From Morinoia aosen (Eukaryota; Arthropoda; Malacostraca; Amphipoda; Talitridae): a DNA stretch of 64,000 bases. Shown one piece after another: positions 31,501 through 40,830 of this stretch (position 1 is the first letter of the stretch; each line of letters opens with the position of its first letter). Position numbers and translations under genes: made by a program. The notes under the pieces were generated by a model. It did no database searches. It was not told the origin of the DNA and was given only the letters and a program-made list of their open reading frames with translations. The stretch is from NCBI GenBank assembly GCA_030386875.1, contig CM059562.1, forward strand, positions 74,644,095-74,708,094. Reading direction: 5' to 3'.

Positions 31501-34500
31501 GCATACAAGACATGCCAAAATTCTTTGTAGCTCTTGAATCTGCGGAGATATAATATCTGTAAACACTTATTCATTATGGATCTAAATTAATTGAAAGCAA
31601 TGCACCATGTATGGAATTATGTTTATAGTAATTAAATCACTCATATGATGCATTTGAATGCACAACATTTCCCTCAAGGGGATACAAGTATTGTATCTAT
31701 GGGAATTAGCGCTCCCAGGAGGACTATTTGAGGGCCCTAGCTAAAGGCTAGGCAGGCTTCCTTTTCGTTGAAATAGAATAGGGTTTTGTTTGTTACGGAC
31801 CAACTTTTTTCGGTTCACTGCTGTCCTGTTTTTCAGCACCTACTACTTTCTTCTTCAACTTTTGTCTTGTTTCATGAACTTTTTTCTTAGCTTCCTGTTT
31901 CTGTGCACCTTGTGCATAGATTCCGCGTACCCTTAACTCCATACTAAATGGTGCCTTCCTCCTTCCTCTCTTAGAACATCTATGTCGTGCAGTTAAGGGA
32001 GGCTAAAACTTTCTTATATTATAATAATAGTAATAATAATAATGCACAACATGAGCACTGGGGACTAGATGCAAGTACCGGTGCGGAACACAGCTGCAAT
32101 CTTTTGCTCTCGAATATTGCTGATGACTCTGGCTAAATTTTTTAGTGTGAAAAGATTATTAGTTAGAGTTTTTTTGGCAACTCTACCTACTATTCATTCC
32201 TTCCATAAATTACGATGTTTCTAACTTTAGCCTATTTCGAAATTTTTCTTGGCATGTTGCCTATAAAACGCAATTGAGCTTACTGGGTCAGCTGGTTAGG
32301 GAAGAATTTGAGCATTTTCATTAGTGCCAACAGCATCAGCTGCGTTGGGATGAGGTAGTTTAATTAGTACATGGTAAAATTTATTATGGGTTGCAGCATC
32401 GTAGAAAATTTAACAACTATTTCTTTGAAACAAGGAGCATAAGAGCTATTGGCTAAAATCTATATTTATGTCCAATATCAGCTAATTTTCCAAATGTACC
32501 ATGACCTGTTTTTGTTAAGCAGCTGTTGTCTTTTAATAAATCCTTTCTTTAAATGCTTGTCATCAACTAAACACATCAGTGAATATCGTGGTGTGGCGTA
32601 TAGCTTATGCATCAGTAATTACAAAGTGATAGTATTCTCTGCCCTGTTATGAACTCCTTCTCTCATCAAATAATTAGGTGATTCTGTTTTTTTTTGTGAA
32701 AACCTGCTCATGCTATCAACATGAATATTTTGATCTATTTTCAGCTCTCTACCTACTGATTGTGTCTGATTGTGACGATGTACCTTGAAGAATTTGCTTT
32801 TTTTTTTAGGCCAAGAATTAGGAAGACTTGTTACAAGAGTGTATTTCGATACATTTTGTTTGCTGTAGCTTCCATTGGCTCGGTTTTTTCCTTCATGTGA
32901 ATTGCAGCAGTATTGCGTGGAAGATTTTATGAGTCAGCGCTGCTTCAAGCACTACGAAGTTTTTTCACGAAGCACTACCTCATTTTTTTCAGCTCCCCAC
33001 TTCTATGTACTTCTTTAGTGTTCTAACTTTTTAAAGATGCGTATTTCGAGTGTCAGAAAGCTTTCACTTGAACTTAACTCTTTGTTTTTTACATCTTCCT
33101 TTTATATCTCATTCTATTGTAGTTTTTAGTTTTCCCTAGTGTGCACATGCATTCAATACTGTTTTCATCTCTCCATGCGTATACATATGTTTATATTTTT
33201 TATTTGGTGTTTTTCCTTGTTTTGAAAATATTTGCTGTATATGTGATGCAACCAAATCTTTGTGCAGGTGACGTCTGTAAGTTTTAATGACACAGCTGAC
33301 CAAGTGATCTCTGGCGGCATCGAGAATGATATAAAGGTGAGCTTCATTCATCGCTCCTATATCTTGTGTTGTAAGCTGGATACTACTGATCGGTCATGCA
33401 GTATTTTTGTTTTGTTGTAGTGTTGGTTGTCGTCTTTTGCTACTTGTTTTGTTATTATGTTCATCTTTGGCTTTTTGTACGCGTAGTGGTGTTTTATTAG
33501 GTACATATCCCAATTTTTGTTGTCTATTGTGAACTTTTGGTATATATTTTGACCATTATTAGCTTCTTACATCATGTTAAACATTTCGACAATTAATTAC
33601 CTACTTTGCTTCTAATTTTGAATAGCGGTTATTTGACTAATAAAATTTCGTTTGTAAATGATGTGAAGAAAAAGAGCTCAAGGTGCATTCTGTCATTCTG
33701 TTTCTATTTATTTCATTTCTTGATGAAAATAAATTTAAAACTCACTATCTAAAATGAAGAAAAAAAAACAGTATTATAAAATATTCATAGTAAAAACTTT
33801 TTGATGATTATAAGAGTTCCGTGTTATCAAGTGTTGCAGATATTCATTTTTGTAGGCACTGCCATGTTGACAGTGAAAAAAATCTGAGTGAAACATCAAT
33901 TTCATCACCATACTGACAGTTTCTCATTGTACATAATCACAGTTCACTGTCACATGGTCAAGACGAGCTACCTCTCATCTGAACAATCCTATGTTGAGGC
34001 GTCTCATTGAGAAGTGTTATTGCCTTTATTCCAAAGCAAAGAGGTCTGCTCCAAGTAGCCACCTAGATCGAAGTCAGTTTCTGGGACCACATACACAGAT
34101 TTCGATCTTAAATTCTGAAACCAGTCAAGTATGATCTTACATTCTGAGGTCATTCAGATCTGGATTTCAGGTTTTAGGGCTGCTCAGACATGGACCTTAT
34201 ATTCTTAGGCCACCTAGATTTGGCCCTCAGATTCTGGGGCCACTTAGATCTAGACCTTAAATTTTGGATCCACTCAGATCTAAACTTTAAATTTTGGATC
34301 TACTTAGATCTAGACCTTAAATTTTGGATCCACTTAGATCTAGACCTTAGATTCTGGATCCACTTAGATCTAGACCTTAGATTCTGGATCCACTTAGATG
34401 TAGACCTTAGATTCTGGTTCCACTTAGATGTAGACCTTAGATTCTGGATCCACTTAGATCTAGACCTTAGATTCTGGATCCACTTAGATCTAGACCTTAG

Positions 34501-37500
34501 ATTCTGGATCCACTTAGATCTAGACCTTAGATTCTGGATCCACTTAGATGTAGACCTTAGATTCTGGATCCACTTAGATGTAGACCTTAGATTCTGACCA
34601 CTCAAGTTTAGATATTGCTGTTCATGAGGCTCATTTTTCAGGTGTGGGACCTGCGCAAGAACGCCACCCTGTACCGCATGCGCGGCCACAACGACTCGGT
34701 GACGGGCCTGTCCCTCTCCCCCGACGGCTCGTACATGCTCTCCAACGCCATGGATAACACCCTCAGAATATGGGACGTGAGGCCATTCGCCCCCTCTGAG
34801 CGCTGTGTCAAGATATTCCAGGGACATCAGCATAACTTTGAACAGGTCTCTTACCGTCGTCCTAAAGAGTGCAATGCAGGAACTTTTTGCAATTCTGGTT
34901 TGTGTACTTCGAATTTGCCTGTTATCCAAAAGTGTGACTATTTGTCATTTTGGGTCTCTTAACGTCATCCCATGAGGCTAAACGGGCTGCGGAGACAAAC
35001 GAGGAGACGCTGAACTCGATGGTCCCTTTTCGAGACTACTACCCACGGATAAAGGCTGCAGTGAGAAGCTTGTGGCAACAGGAGTGGGATAGAACAATTA
35101 ACAATAAATTAAGAATTATAAAACCCACCGTACGTGAGTGGACATCGTCTAGTTGTCGCCCTCGTCGGATGGAGGTGATACTCTGCCGCCTTCGTATTGG
35201 ACATACTCGTTTGACGCACGGGCACTTGATGGAGCGACAGCCGCAGCCTCGATGTGAGCGGTGCCACGTTCCTCTGACTGTCAAACACTTTCTTGTTGAG
35301 TGCCCCCGGTATGCTGCTGCCAGGAGTGTGTACTTCCCGAGACTGCGAGGTCCTGATGAGGATGTAATGACCGGAATGCTCCAGGAAATCGAGCGTTCAG
35401 CTTTCAGTGTGACGGCGCTAAAAATGTTTCTAGAGAAGTGCAACTTGATGTCTCAAATTTAGCCAGGAAAGGGACAGCGTAATCAAGGAAATTTTCACGT
35501 CTGAGATGTGGATGACTAAACTACAATATGGCCGGGTGCGCTGCGTAGATGCCTCTGGGGATTTCAGCGTGGGTAAGGCGCCCGGTCATAAATGGGTGGG
35601 CAGCTGAAATCCCCTACGGGGTTTTTGGCTGTCCTGTGTTTCGCGGATTGTGCGTCGCTCTGTAGATGATCTCTTCAAAGATCAACTAGGACTCTTATAA
35701 AATGACAATGATGTGGGTGGCAATTGAAGCGGTCTTTATGAGGGCTGCTGTTGTGTTTCCATGATGGTTATTGTGACAAACTTTGAACAACATTTATATA
35801 GTGTGCTTTTGTGTAACGATGTGAATCCTGTATTTTAAACTGTGAGATCTACGGCGCGATATAGTACGAATTACTGAAGCGCTAGCAAATCAATGCTAAT
35901 ACTAATACTAATACATAACGTCATCCAAAAGTGCAATGCACAAACTTTTTGCTATTTTTGTTCATGTACTACGAATTTCTTTGGCAATTTCAATTGTGTG
36001 ATATGACGTGGTTCCTCGGTATTCGGTATGCTTAGAATATCTGAATTGCACACTAGTACGCCTTGCAAAAGGTTTGTTTGTTCATATTTATAATGAGTTT
36101 GCTTTAAAATGTATCAAGAATGTATTAATAGTTTTGCATTTAAATATATCCGCGCTGCTCACCTTCACTTAAAAAGTGTAGCCAGTACACGGGTAAATTA
36201 TTGGTAATAAGCGCAAGTGGAAAACGAGGGAAAATACTTAATCACACTAGCCAACTCGTGCCATTAAATTTAACTGTAAAATTCTGGGGAGTTACCTTCG
36301 TTCTGTGGAATATGTGAGGCTCTGAGTTAAAGATTAGGTAGGCTTTTTTGTTGAAATAACATACATTTTTTTTGTGGTTTATTAAGGACCATCTTTTTCT
36401 ACTATACCTAAATGATACTATTAATTCATCTCATGTGCTAAGCACAACTAAATATTTCTTAAAACCACTTCACCAAATTTTGAGCTCTGCTTTAAAATCT
36501 GACGTACTCTAGTATACTGATACAACTGTGGAACCTAATCAATCCCTATAATCATAATACGTAACACTAACGCGTTATTTGCAGTCACCCTTGATTGTAA
36601 TACTTTTGAATACCGCGCTATTTGCAGTCGCCAGTGATTATAATACTTTAAAATAACGCGATCTTTGCAGTCGCTGCTGCGGTGCAGCTGGTCAGTGGAC
36701 GGACGGCGCGTGGCTGCGGGATCCAGCGACCGACACGTGCACGTGTGGGACACCACCAGCCGGGTGCTGCTCTACAAGCTGCCTGGCCACAACGGCACCG
36801 TCAACGAGGTCGCCTTCCACCCTAAGGAGCCCATCAGTGAGTTGCGTGGGCCGCTAAATCGGGGTGTGAGGGCGGGATTACCTTTTCGATTATGCAAAAT
36901 TGCGATTCTTTATTGAGCATTTGAACTGGGGATTGCCATGGTGAGAATTGCGTTTTTTCTTTGTCGTTTGGATATAGGACTGTTCAGATGGGACGTATCG
37001 TTTCTTACTAGGCTATTGGTTCATTGGACTGTTCAGATGGGACGTATCGTTTCTTACTAGGCTATTTGTTCATGGGACTGTTCAAATTAGAAACGTCTTT
37101 GCTACTAGCCTGTGACAATTTGTTTGGTAGCCTTGGCACTTACATGAGCTACGCCCTGTCAGAGAGCTGTCGTTGTATTCCGTTTAACTGAATGATGAAA
37201 ATGGTGAAAGACTAGAATAACTTAGATCAATGACGATATATTTACTGCAGTAAGAAAAATCAATTTAATCTCTGTTCAAAGATATTATATTGCAGTAAAG
37301 AGAATGAATTTAGTTGCTCGTGAAAGATATAATTATTGCACTGAGAAGAATCAACTCAATCTCTCGTCAAAGTATTTTGTTGTATTTTCGTTTACGTGAT
37401 GGGGACCCTTTGAAGTGTCTTATCTCTTTGTAAATGTAAGTAAATGAGAATCTCTGTTTTTTTCGGGTGTTTTCACCAACTGTTATTTAAGCGTTACCAA

Positions 37501-38010
37501 TTACGCGAGTGCAAGTGGCCAAAAATTGCTGCTGTTAAACTTCTGTGACCTTGTTGACAGCTCTGCCGCGCGAGAGTTACGATGACAGTTGTTCGTTATG
37601 GTTACCAGCTAATTATGCTTTGCTGTCTGTATAATGCCTTTAATTAGGTGGAGTTATTGTGACTGAACTTCAGTTGAGCTGTGAGCATTTTGCAAGCACA
37701 GTATAGCCGAGGAAGCACCTTTCTTCACTGAAATTATTTTCTTTTAATTTTAGGAAAACTTTTAAACACAAGTTGATAATGTGATTTATTTAATTATACA
37801 TGGAGAATTTCAGGTTCTTTCATTGGAAAATGTAAATAAGAGAATCATTTCGTGGGATGAAATTGTTCCGTAGAATAGCCAAAATTAATGATATACATGG
37901 TCATTTCATGCGTGATGTTCGTTCAGCTTTTTATGTTTCAATGCATTTTCTCTTTTCCAGTTTTATCAGTGTCTAATGACAAGCAAGTGTACCTGGGAGA
38001 GATTGAATAG
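25416..38010 (+). CDS. SNRNP40: U5 snRNP 40-kDa WD40 protein (Prp8-binding), 8 coding exons
   Basis: Joined exons 25416-25523, 26957-27086, 29435-29608, 30915-31054, 33268-33336, 34642-34845, 36671-36836, 37961-38010 total 1041 nt and encode 346 residues, close to the 357 of the human protein. Phases agree at every junction. It forms a seven-bladed beta-propeller: repeats begin with LSGHQGD, LTGHTNAI, GHSSFVN, YQVTSVSFND, MRGHNDSV, LLRCSWSVDG and LPGHNGTV, with WD/WK ends such as VWDLR, IWDVRPFAP and VWDTTS. The C-terminus LGEIE matches the family end. Known role: component of the U5 snRNP/tri-snRNP in the nucleus that contacts Prp8. Introns are TE-laden and many junctions lie in tandem repeats. 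Exons 4, 6 and 7 are strikingly GC-rich relative to exons 1, 5 and 8. Confidence 0.93.
25505..25792 (+). repeat. 107-bp tandem repeat (2.7 copies) across exon 1 donor
   Basis: Units start at 25505, 25612 and 25719. GTTGCACCCAGTG plus GTAAGT/GTGAGT recurs at exactly 107-bp steps, so donor-like GT dinucleotides lie at 25524, 25631 and 25738. Copies differ by only a few bases, implying a young duplication. Confidence 0.92.
25793..26956 (+). other. SNRNP40 intron 1 remainder
   Basis: AT-rich, no recognised repeat or exon; it ends in the acceptor TTTGTTGCAG. Confidence 0.6.
26957..27086 (+). CDS. SNRNP40: SNRNP40 exon 2
   Basis: Starts GGGCCTCCTCGAACA (GPPRTS) after TTGCAG and encodes WD repeat 1 through GMDRMI. 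It ends phase 1 before GTGAGT. Confidence 0.92.
27433..27707. mobile_element. piggyBac-like MITE with TTAA duplications
   Basis: 267 bp bounded by TTAA at 27433-27436 and 27704-27707, with terminal inverted CACGTTC...GC and its complement GC...GAACGTG. There is no coding capacity. The TTAA site and size fit a non-autonomous piggyBac-type element, but the inverted repeat is short (7 perfect bases, about 14 with mismatches). Confidence 0.55.
28020..28290 (+). repeat. Repeat family 2, diverged copy
   Basis: Shares the order of motifs with 40495-40830 and 55040-55350: an AGTTAGATTTGTCTA-type stretch, a T/C-rich body with TTTGCTGTTTT, and a CATAGATTC/TTAGATTCTC-like end. All are in plus orientation. 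Probably an old SINE relative. Confidence 0.4.
28404..28760 (+). mobile_element. Hairpin-head SINE copy 3
   Basis: Near full length in SNRNP40 intron 2. It starts CCCCTCAGGGGGATACAACT and ends AACTTATAATCTTAG. Approximate flanking duplication: TCTGAAAAAAAG on the left and TCTCAGAAAAAAAAG on the right. Confidence 0.78.
29435..29608 (+). CDS. SNRNP40: SNRNP40 exon 3
   Basis: Completes repeat 1 (FWKVYGECENF) and encodes repeat 2 (LTGHTNAISEICFNADG...VMCWDLSTGQ). Acceptor TTTTCTTAG, donor GTAAGT, ends phase 1 after KKFK. Confidence 0.92.
29609..30914 (+). other. SNRNP40 intron 3
   Basis: 1.3 kb. Contains a perfect palindrome near 29653-29680 (TCATCAAATAAT and complement) and ends in four 22-bp tandem units that form the acceptor region. 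A minus-strand frame at 29808-30209 shows no recognisable protein. Confidence 0.6.
30823..30910 (+). repeat. 22-bp tandem repeat (4 units) abutting exon 4 acceptor
   Basis: Units begin TAATTAAG/TAATTAAG/TAATAAAT/TAATGAAT at 30823, 30845, 30867 and 30889. Each contains CCTTAAT or CCTT, resembling a branch-point sequence. The array ends 4 bases before exon 4. Confidence 0.85.
30915..31054 (+). CDS. SNRNP40: SNRNP40 exon 4
   Basis: Encodes repeat 3 (GHSSFVNSVSSARRG...IIVWDQRRRR) to TNPYQ. Very GC-rich. The donor is CAG|GTCATT, weak beyond GT, and is duplicated about 197 bp downstream. Confidence 0.9.
31035..31480 (+). repeat. Degenerate GT-rich tandem repeats at exon 4 donor
   Basis: The exon end plus donor (ACCAACCCCTACCAGGTCAT) recurs imperfectly at 31237-31256 (ACCAAGCCCTGCCAAGTCAC), offset about 197 bp. 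Within and after it are roughly 100-bp and shorter units sharing GGTGTG...GTGGAGTG and GTGCTCATG motifs up to about 31480. Confidence 0.75.
31481..33267 (+). other. SNRNP40 intron 4 remainder
   Basis: AT-rich. Contains SINE copy 4 (31669-32040). Otherwise no recognised repeat or exon; it ends in ATCTTTGTGCAG. Confidence 0.6.
31657..32052 (+). mobile_element. Hairpin-head SINE copy 4 with 12-bp duplications
   Basis: 31669-32040, flanked by AATGCACAACAT at 31657-31668 and 32041-32052. The head hairpin is kept (GATACAA-GTA-TTGTATC) and the tail is TAA/TAATAG repeats. Confidence 0.85.
33268..33336 (+). CDS. SNRNP40: SNRNP40 exon 5
   Basis: A 23-codon exon, VTSVSFNDTADQVISGGIEN plus DIK, i.e. 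most of repeat 4. Phase 0 at both ends; acceptor TTTGTGCAG, donor GTGAGC. Confidence 0.9.
33337..34641 (+). other. SNRNP40 intron 5
   Basis: 1.3 kb, AT-rich first part without recognised features, then a 30-bp minisatellite that runs to within about 21 bp of the exon 6 acceptor (CTCATTTTTCAG). Confidence 0.7.
34082..34620 (+). repeat. 30-bp minisatellite (about 18 units) upstream of exon 6
   Basis: Fifteen exact-length units from 34141 to 34590 with consensus ATTCTGGATCCACTTAGATC + TAGACCTTAG, plus diverged units on both sides. Outer units are most diverged, central ones nearly identical. Since 30 is a multiple of 3, a chance 135-codon frame runs through it (10-residue repeat FWIHLDLDLR). 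It is intronic and not a gene. Confidence 0.95.
34642..34845 (+). CDS. SNRNP40: SNRNP40 exon 6
   Basis: 68 codons: VWDLRKN closing repeat 4, MRGHNDSVTGLSLSPDGSYM and SNAMDNTLRIWDVRPFAP (repeat 5), to KIFQGHQHNFEQ. GC-rich. The donor CAG|GTCTCT is weak beyond GT. Confidence 0.92.
34960..35926 (+). mobile_element. 5'-truncated LINE (I/R1/Jockey type) with 11-bp duplications
   Basis: 34971-35915 flanked by TAACGTCATCC at 34960-34970 and 35916-35926. The tail is repeats of CTAATA (about 35892-35913). A 5'-truncated insertion by target-primed reverse transcription is clear. Confidence 0.85.
34971..35462 (+). pseudogene. LINE ORF2 C-terminal fragment with Cys/His motif
   Basis: Open plus frame to TAG at 35460. 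It contains EWTSSSCRPRRMEVILCRLR, RIGHTRLTHGHL and a knuckle CERCHVPLTVKHFLVECPRY, all typical of the region after RNase H in I/R1/Jockey LINE ORF2. RT and endonuclease are missing because of 5' truncation. It is intronic in SNRNP40 and in sense orientation. Confidence 0.85.
36315..36400 (+). repeat. Hairpin-head SINE, partial copy
   Basis: Only the central part (TATGTGAGGCTCTGAGTT, TTAGGTAGGC, TTGAAATAAC) is recognisable; both ends are decayed. Confidence 0.6.
36542..36670 (+). repeat. 43-bp tandem repeat (3 units) forming exon 7 acceptor
   Basis: Units 36542-36584, 36585-36627 and 36628-36670 each end in (T)TTGCAG preceded by ACGCG-like and TAATAC motifs. AG dinucleotides therefore sit at 36584, 36627 and 36670 at exact 43-bp steps. 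The last is used by exon 7 (TCGCTGCTG), and the upstream copies are followed by TCACCC and TCGCCA. Confidence 0.92.
36671..36836 (+). CDS. SNRNP40: SNRNP40 exon 7
   Basis: Encodes SLLRCSWSVDGRRVAAGSSD ... VWDTTS (repeat 6) and LPGHNGTVNEVAFHPKEP (repeat 7). GC-rich. Ends phase 1 before GTGAGT. Confidence 0.92.
36837..37960 (+). other. SNRNP40 intron 7
   Basis: 1.1 kb with a 49-bp tandem repeat (2.3 units, starts 36977, 37026, 37075; GGACTGTTCAGATGGGACG). Otherwise no recognised feature; it ends in TCTCTTTTCCAG. Confidence 0.75.
37961..38010 (+). CDS. SNRNP40: SNRNP40 exon 8 (terminal coding exon)
   Basis: Completes repeat 7: LSVSNDKQVYLGEIE followed by TAG at 38008. It matches the family C-terminus in length and pattern. 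Confidence 0.92.
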
Positions 38011-39770
38011 ACAGCATCGTGTGTCACCTCCCATGCTGCCTCCCACCTAACTGCTGGAACTGTATACTACTGGAACTTGAACTTGACATCAGTGTTGTCT
38101 GCATGGGCAACACCGGACAATGTTTGACTGTGTGGTGTCTATTGTAACTTGTATCTCTTTGTGAGGGTACCTGCACTCTCATAAACCCTTGCTCTGTGTT
38201 TACTGTAGTACGTTTTCATAGCAGAAAAGTTAAAATTTCAGATAATATGGCTCCATTCCATGACATACAATCGATGCAGAGATACAGCTTTGAACCTGCG
38301 TGATCGTTTCTCAGTTTCGGTGTACAAAATTCAACATGCAATAGGCGGGGTGTAATTTTTCGTAATAATCACACCAGGGAAAGGCTAACTGATGTGCCGT
38401 GAGTGGTTACCATTAACCATTCTGCCTACAGTTACATTAGGATCAGGGGCTTCATTTTTGCATCGTTCAGTTCTGGCACCTCTTTCTGTCGCGTATGCAA
38501 TTCTTTCATTGGTCTTCTTCGTCATTTCATTTTTGTGATCCTTATATTGCATTTGTAATCGTAGCATGACAGCGACATGTTCAGGATGTTTCTACTGCGG
38601 AGCATTTGTTTAGGTAACTATTGCAGACGACTAAGCATAACTTCAACGAAAATTTTTTTAGGGCCATAGTAAATTGAAAGTGGTAAAGCTTATGGCGTTT
38701 CCATTCTTTTTTCTGATGGTTTTTATTTATTTAATAGTTTGCAAGACTTGATTACTAATTCGTTATTGTAACATGAATGACGGGTAATAATAATGAGCAC
38801 ATGTTTTTTTAAGTTTTCTTCCTCAGTGGAATTTTGGCTTCATTTTTATGAAATTTCGGACTCGGACGAAGCAAAAGCATGCCCGTATTGCGTGTCTAGG
38901 TAAAGCTTTCTGTTTTCCTTTATAACATGGTTAAATTTCGCATTCAAACCGTTCTGCCTAGTTGAGATTCTCTGAAAGATTCGACATTGAGGGTCGAATT
39001 TCAATCAATTCACATCGTTGTAGCAGTACAGCCGACAGCGAAAATTCATCTGTCAAATCGGCTGCACCACGCGCTGCTTTGTTACGACTACGTGAAATAG
39101 TTGAAAATTTGCTCCTAAGGAGTGGATGCTGACATACTTCAGGAGTGTGAATTACTCCTAGACAGGAGCTAGACCTTTTTTAAAACTTATGTGCGACTTT
39201 TACTGAGATTTTCTCTTATTGAAACGTGTCGTTTCAAAAACAGCCTTCGGAAGTACTGGTGAAAGCAAACTTGATAATTTTGTGTACTGAAAATGTGCTT
39301 GTGAAGCGCCTTTTGTAATATATGAAAATAAAATAGAGTAAGTGATCATGTGCGTATTATTAAGCCTTCTCCTGGTGCTTGTTTCAGAGTTCTGTCTGAT
39401 ATGCCCTTGGTTATCAAATCCCAATCTTTGATTGGGGGCCACAAGGAATGCGTATCAATCTGTGTTTCCGTATAATTTTTCAATCCGTATGTAATTTACA
39501 TGCACTCATAAACTCGTTCGCGTTTTAACGTAACGTAACTGTAGTTCAATAATCTGGACTTGAAAGCAATATTTTGGGATGCGAGCAAAGAGAGTCTTTG
39601 TGACTCTCTAGCTGAATATACACACGTGTTCATGGGAATAGTTTTATAGTTATGTTGTTCTTTCAATTGTATCTCAGGCCTGAAGATGCTTTTCTCACAA
39701 GTTACCTCTGTCGTAATAATATTTGGGCTTTATTGGTTACAGAACTATCTTGGGATCAATAAACAAACAT
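38011..39770 (+). other. SNRNP40 3' UTR and downstream flank
   Basis: No coding potential. Candidate polyadenylation signals include AATAAA at 39327-39332; the true end of the transcript cannot be fixed from sequence. Confidence 0.5.
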
Positions 39771-40030
39771 AGGCATCTAAGGATAATTTATTTCTAATCA
39801 AGCCTGATACATATCATCTTGTGTATTGGTTTTTCAAATGCCTAATAACTAACCCTATGTATAGAACACCATGACGGTTTCCCCCGTAAGCCGGTACCCG
39901 TTTCCGACACCTGGGGTGAGTGGGGTATTGTGCTTGAGTTTTCCCTCATACCCAACGGGGAAATCGCCGGGTTTCGAACCCTCGAAACCATGGAAGGGCG
40001 ATGTCTTAACCACTGTGCCACGGCGAGCAC
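39771..40030 (-). mobile_element. tRNA-derived SINE copy 2 (with Pol III boxes)
   Basis: Minus strand. The head near 40030 reads GCTCGCCGTGGCACAGTGG. Box A TGGCACAGTGG (40020-40010) and Box B GGTTCGAAACC (39980-39970) fit consensus, about 40 nt apart. The acceptor stem is only partly complementary (TCGCC/GGCGA) and the sequence continues into a SINE body shared with 4508-4677 and 62490-62690, so this is not a functional tRNA gene. Confidence 0.82.
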
Positions 40031-40123
40031 AGAGTTCTAGGGTTGCCAATCGTGCTGTTTCAATGATGCTGTAAGTTACTACCTGCTTTACATCTTTTCT
40101 CGTTGATTGAGGAACGCGGAATA

Positions 40124-40410
40124 TGTGTGAGGCTCCGAGGTGAGAGTTGGGCCTTTTTTTGTTGTTGAAATAAAATGTGTTTTTTTTGTTTAAGACCACC
40201 TTTTTTCCGGTTCACTGCTGTCCTGTTTTTCAGTACCTTCTACTTTCTTCTTTTACTTTTATCCTGTTCTATGAACTTCTTTCTCAACTCCCTGTTTCTA
40301 TGCCCCTTCCGCATAGATTCCGCATTTCCTTATCTCCATACCAAATGGTGCCTTCCTTCCTTCGATGCGCTCTTTTTTAGTGGTTAGGGAAGCTTGAACT
40401 ACATCATGGA
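40124..40410 (+). repeat. Hairpin-head SINE, 5'-truncated copy
   Basis: Starts in the body (GTGTGAGGCTCCGAGGTGAG) and continues through GACCACC, GGTTCACTGCTGTCC, CATAGATTCCGCATTTCC to GTGGTTAGGGAAGCTTGAAC. The head hairpins are missing. Confidence 0.7.
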
Positions 40411-40494
40411 GAAACGCATTGGTGCGAGTCCGACCCTCCTCTGTACCTCGACGTATTTCTAGGACATGCTCCACTCCCCAGATGTAGGAATCTA

Positions 40495-40830
40495 GGATAG
40501 GCAATAGGCTTAATTCAGGTTAGTCAGGTTTATCTATCTTGGGGTGTGGAGGCTGGCGCTCTAAGAGGGACACAGAATACCTCTACTATAGGTTGACGTT
40601 CGAAATTTCCATCTTCTGGGCACTCTCTGCAACTCAGTTTCTATGATTTTATTCTTTTTTAGTCTTTTCTTCCTTTTGCTGTTTTACTTGCTGTTTCTAT
40701 GCACAGAGTATCCTTAGTGAAAGCTCATATTGAGCATGGATTCCAAGATTGTTTTACTGTCCACATTAAGTGGTCCATTCTCTTTGCTCTCTTGTGGTAA
40801 CGTTTGTTGTGGCTAGGGAGTCCTGAAGCA
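40495..40830 (+). repeat. Repeat family 2 copy
   Basis: GCAATAGGCTTAATTCAGGT start, T-rich body (TTTTGCTGTTTTACTTGCTG), CACTTAGTGAAAGC-like middle, and TGGCTAGGGAGTCCTGAA end. Related to 28020-28290 and 55040-55350; the end motif resembles that of the hairpin-head SINE (GGTTAGGGAGGCTTAAAC), suggesting a common ancestry. Confidence 0.45.

Larger units (their letters stand above)
34845..36010 (+). repeat. 108-bp tandem duplication at exon 6 donor, second copy split by LINE
   Basis: GGTCTCTTACCGTC at 34845 and GGTCTCTTAACGTC at 34953 start two copies. The second copy is interrupted after AACGTCATCC by a LINE fragment and resumes at 35916 with AAAAGTGCAATGCA, matching AAGAGTGCAATGCA of copy 1 (34866 on), and then with ACTTTTTGC...TACGAATTT. 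Confidence 0.82.
34846..36670 (+). other. SNRNP40 intron 6
   Basis: Contains the duplication at its 5' end, a LINE fragment with 11-bp target duplications, a partial SINE (about 36315-36400) and three 43-bp units forming the exon 7 acceptor. Confidence 0.75.

Noticed and set aside
34190-34597. 135-codon open frame of 10-residue repeats on plus strand (and its antisense)
   Set aside because: It is the 30-bp minisatellite inside SNRNP40 intron 5; the frame stays open only because 30 is divisible by three.
34082-34620. Regular repeats resembling a CRISPR array
   Set aside because: Units are contiguous with no unique spacers, and the context is an animal intron.
39950-40030. Possible tRNA gene on the minus strand
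   Set aside because: Box A and B fit, but the cloverleaf is incomplete and the sequence continues into a SINE body shared with two other loci.
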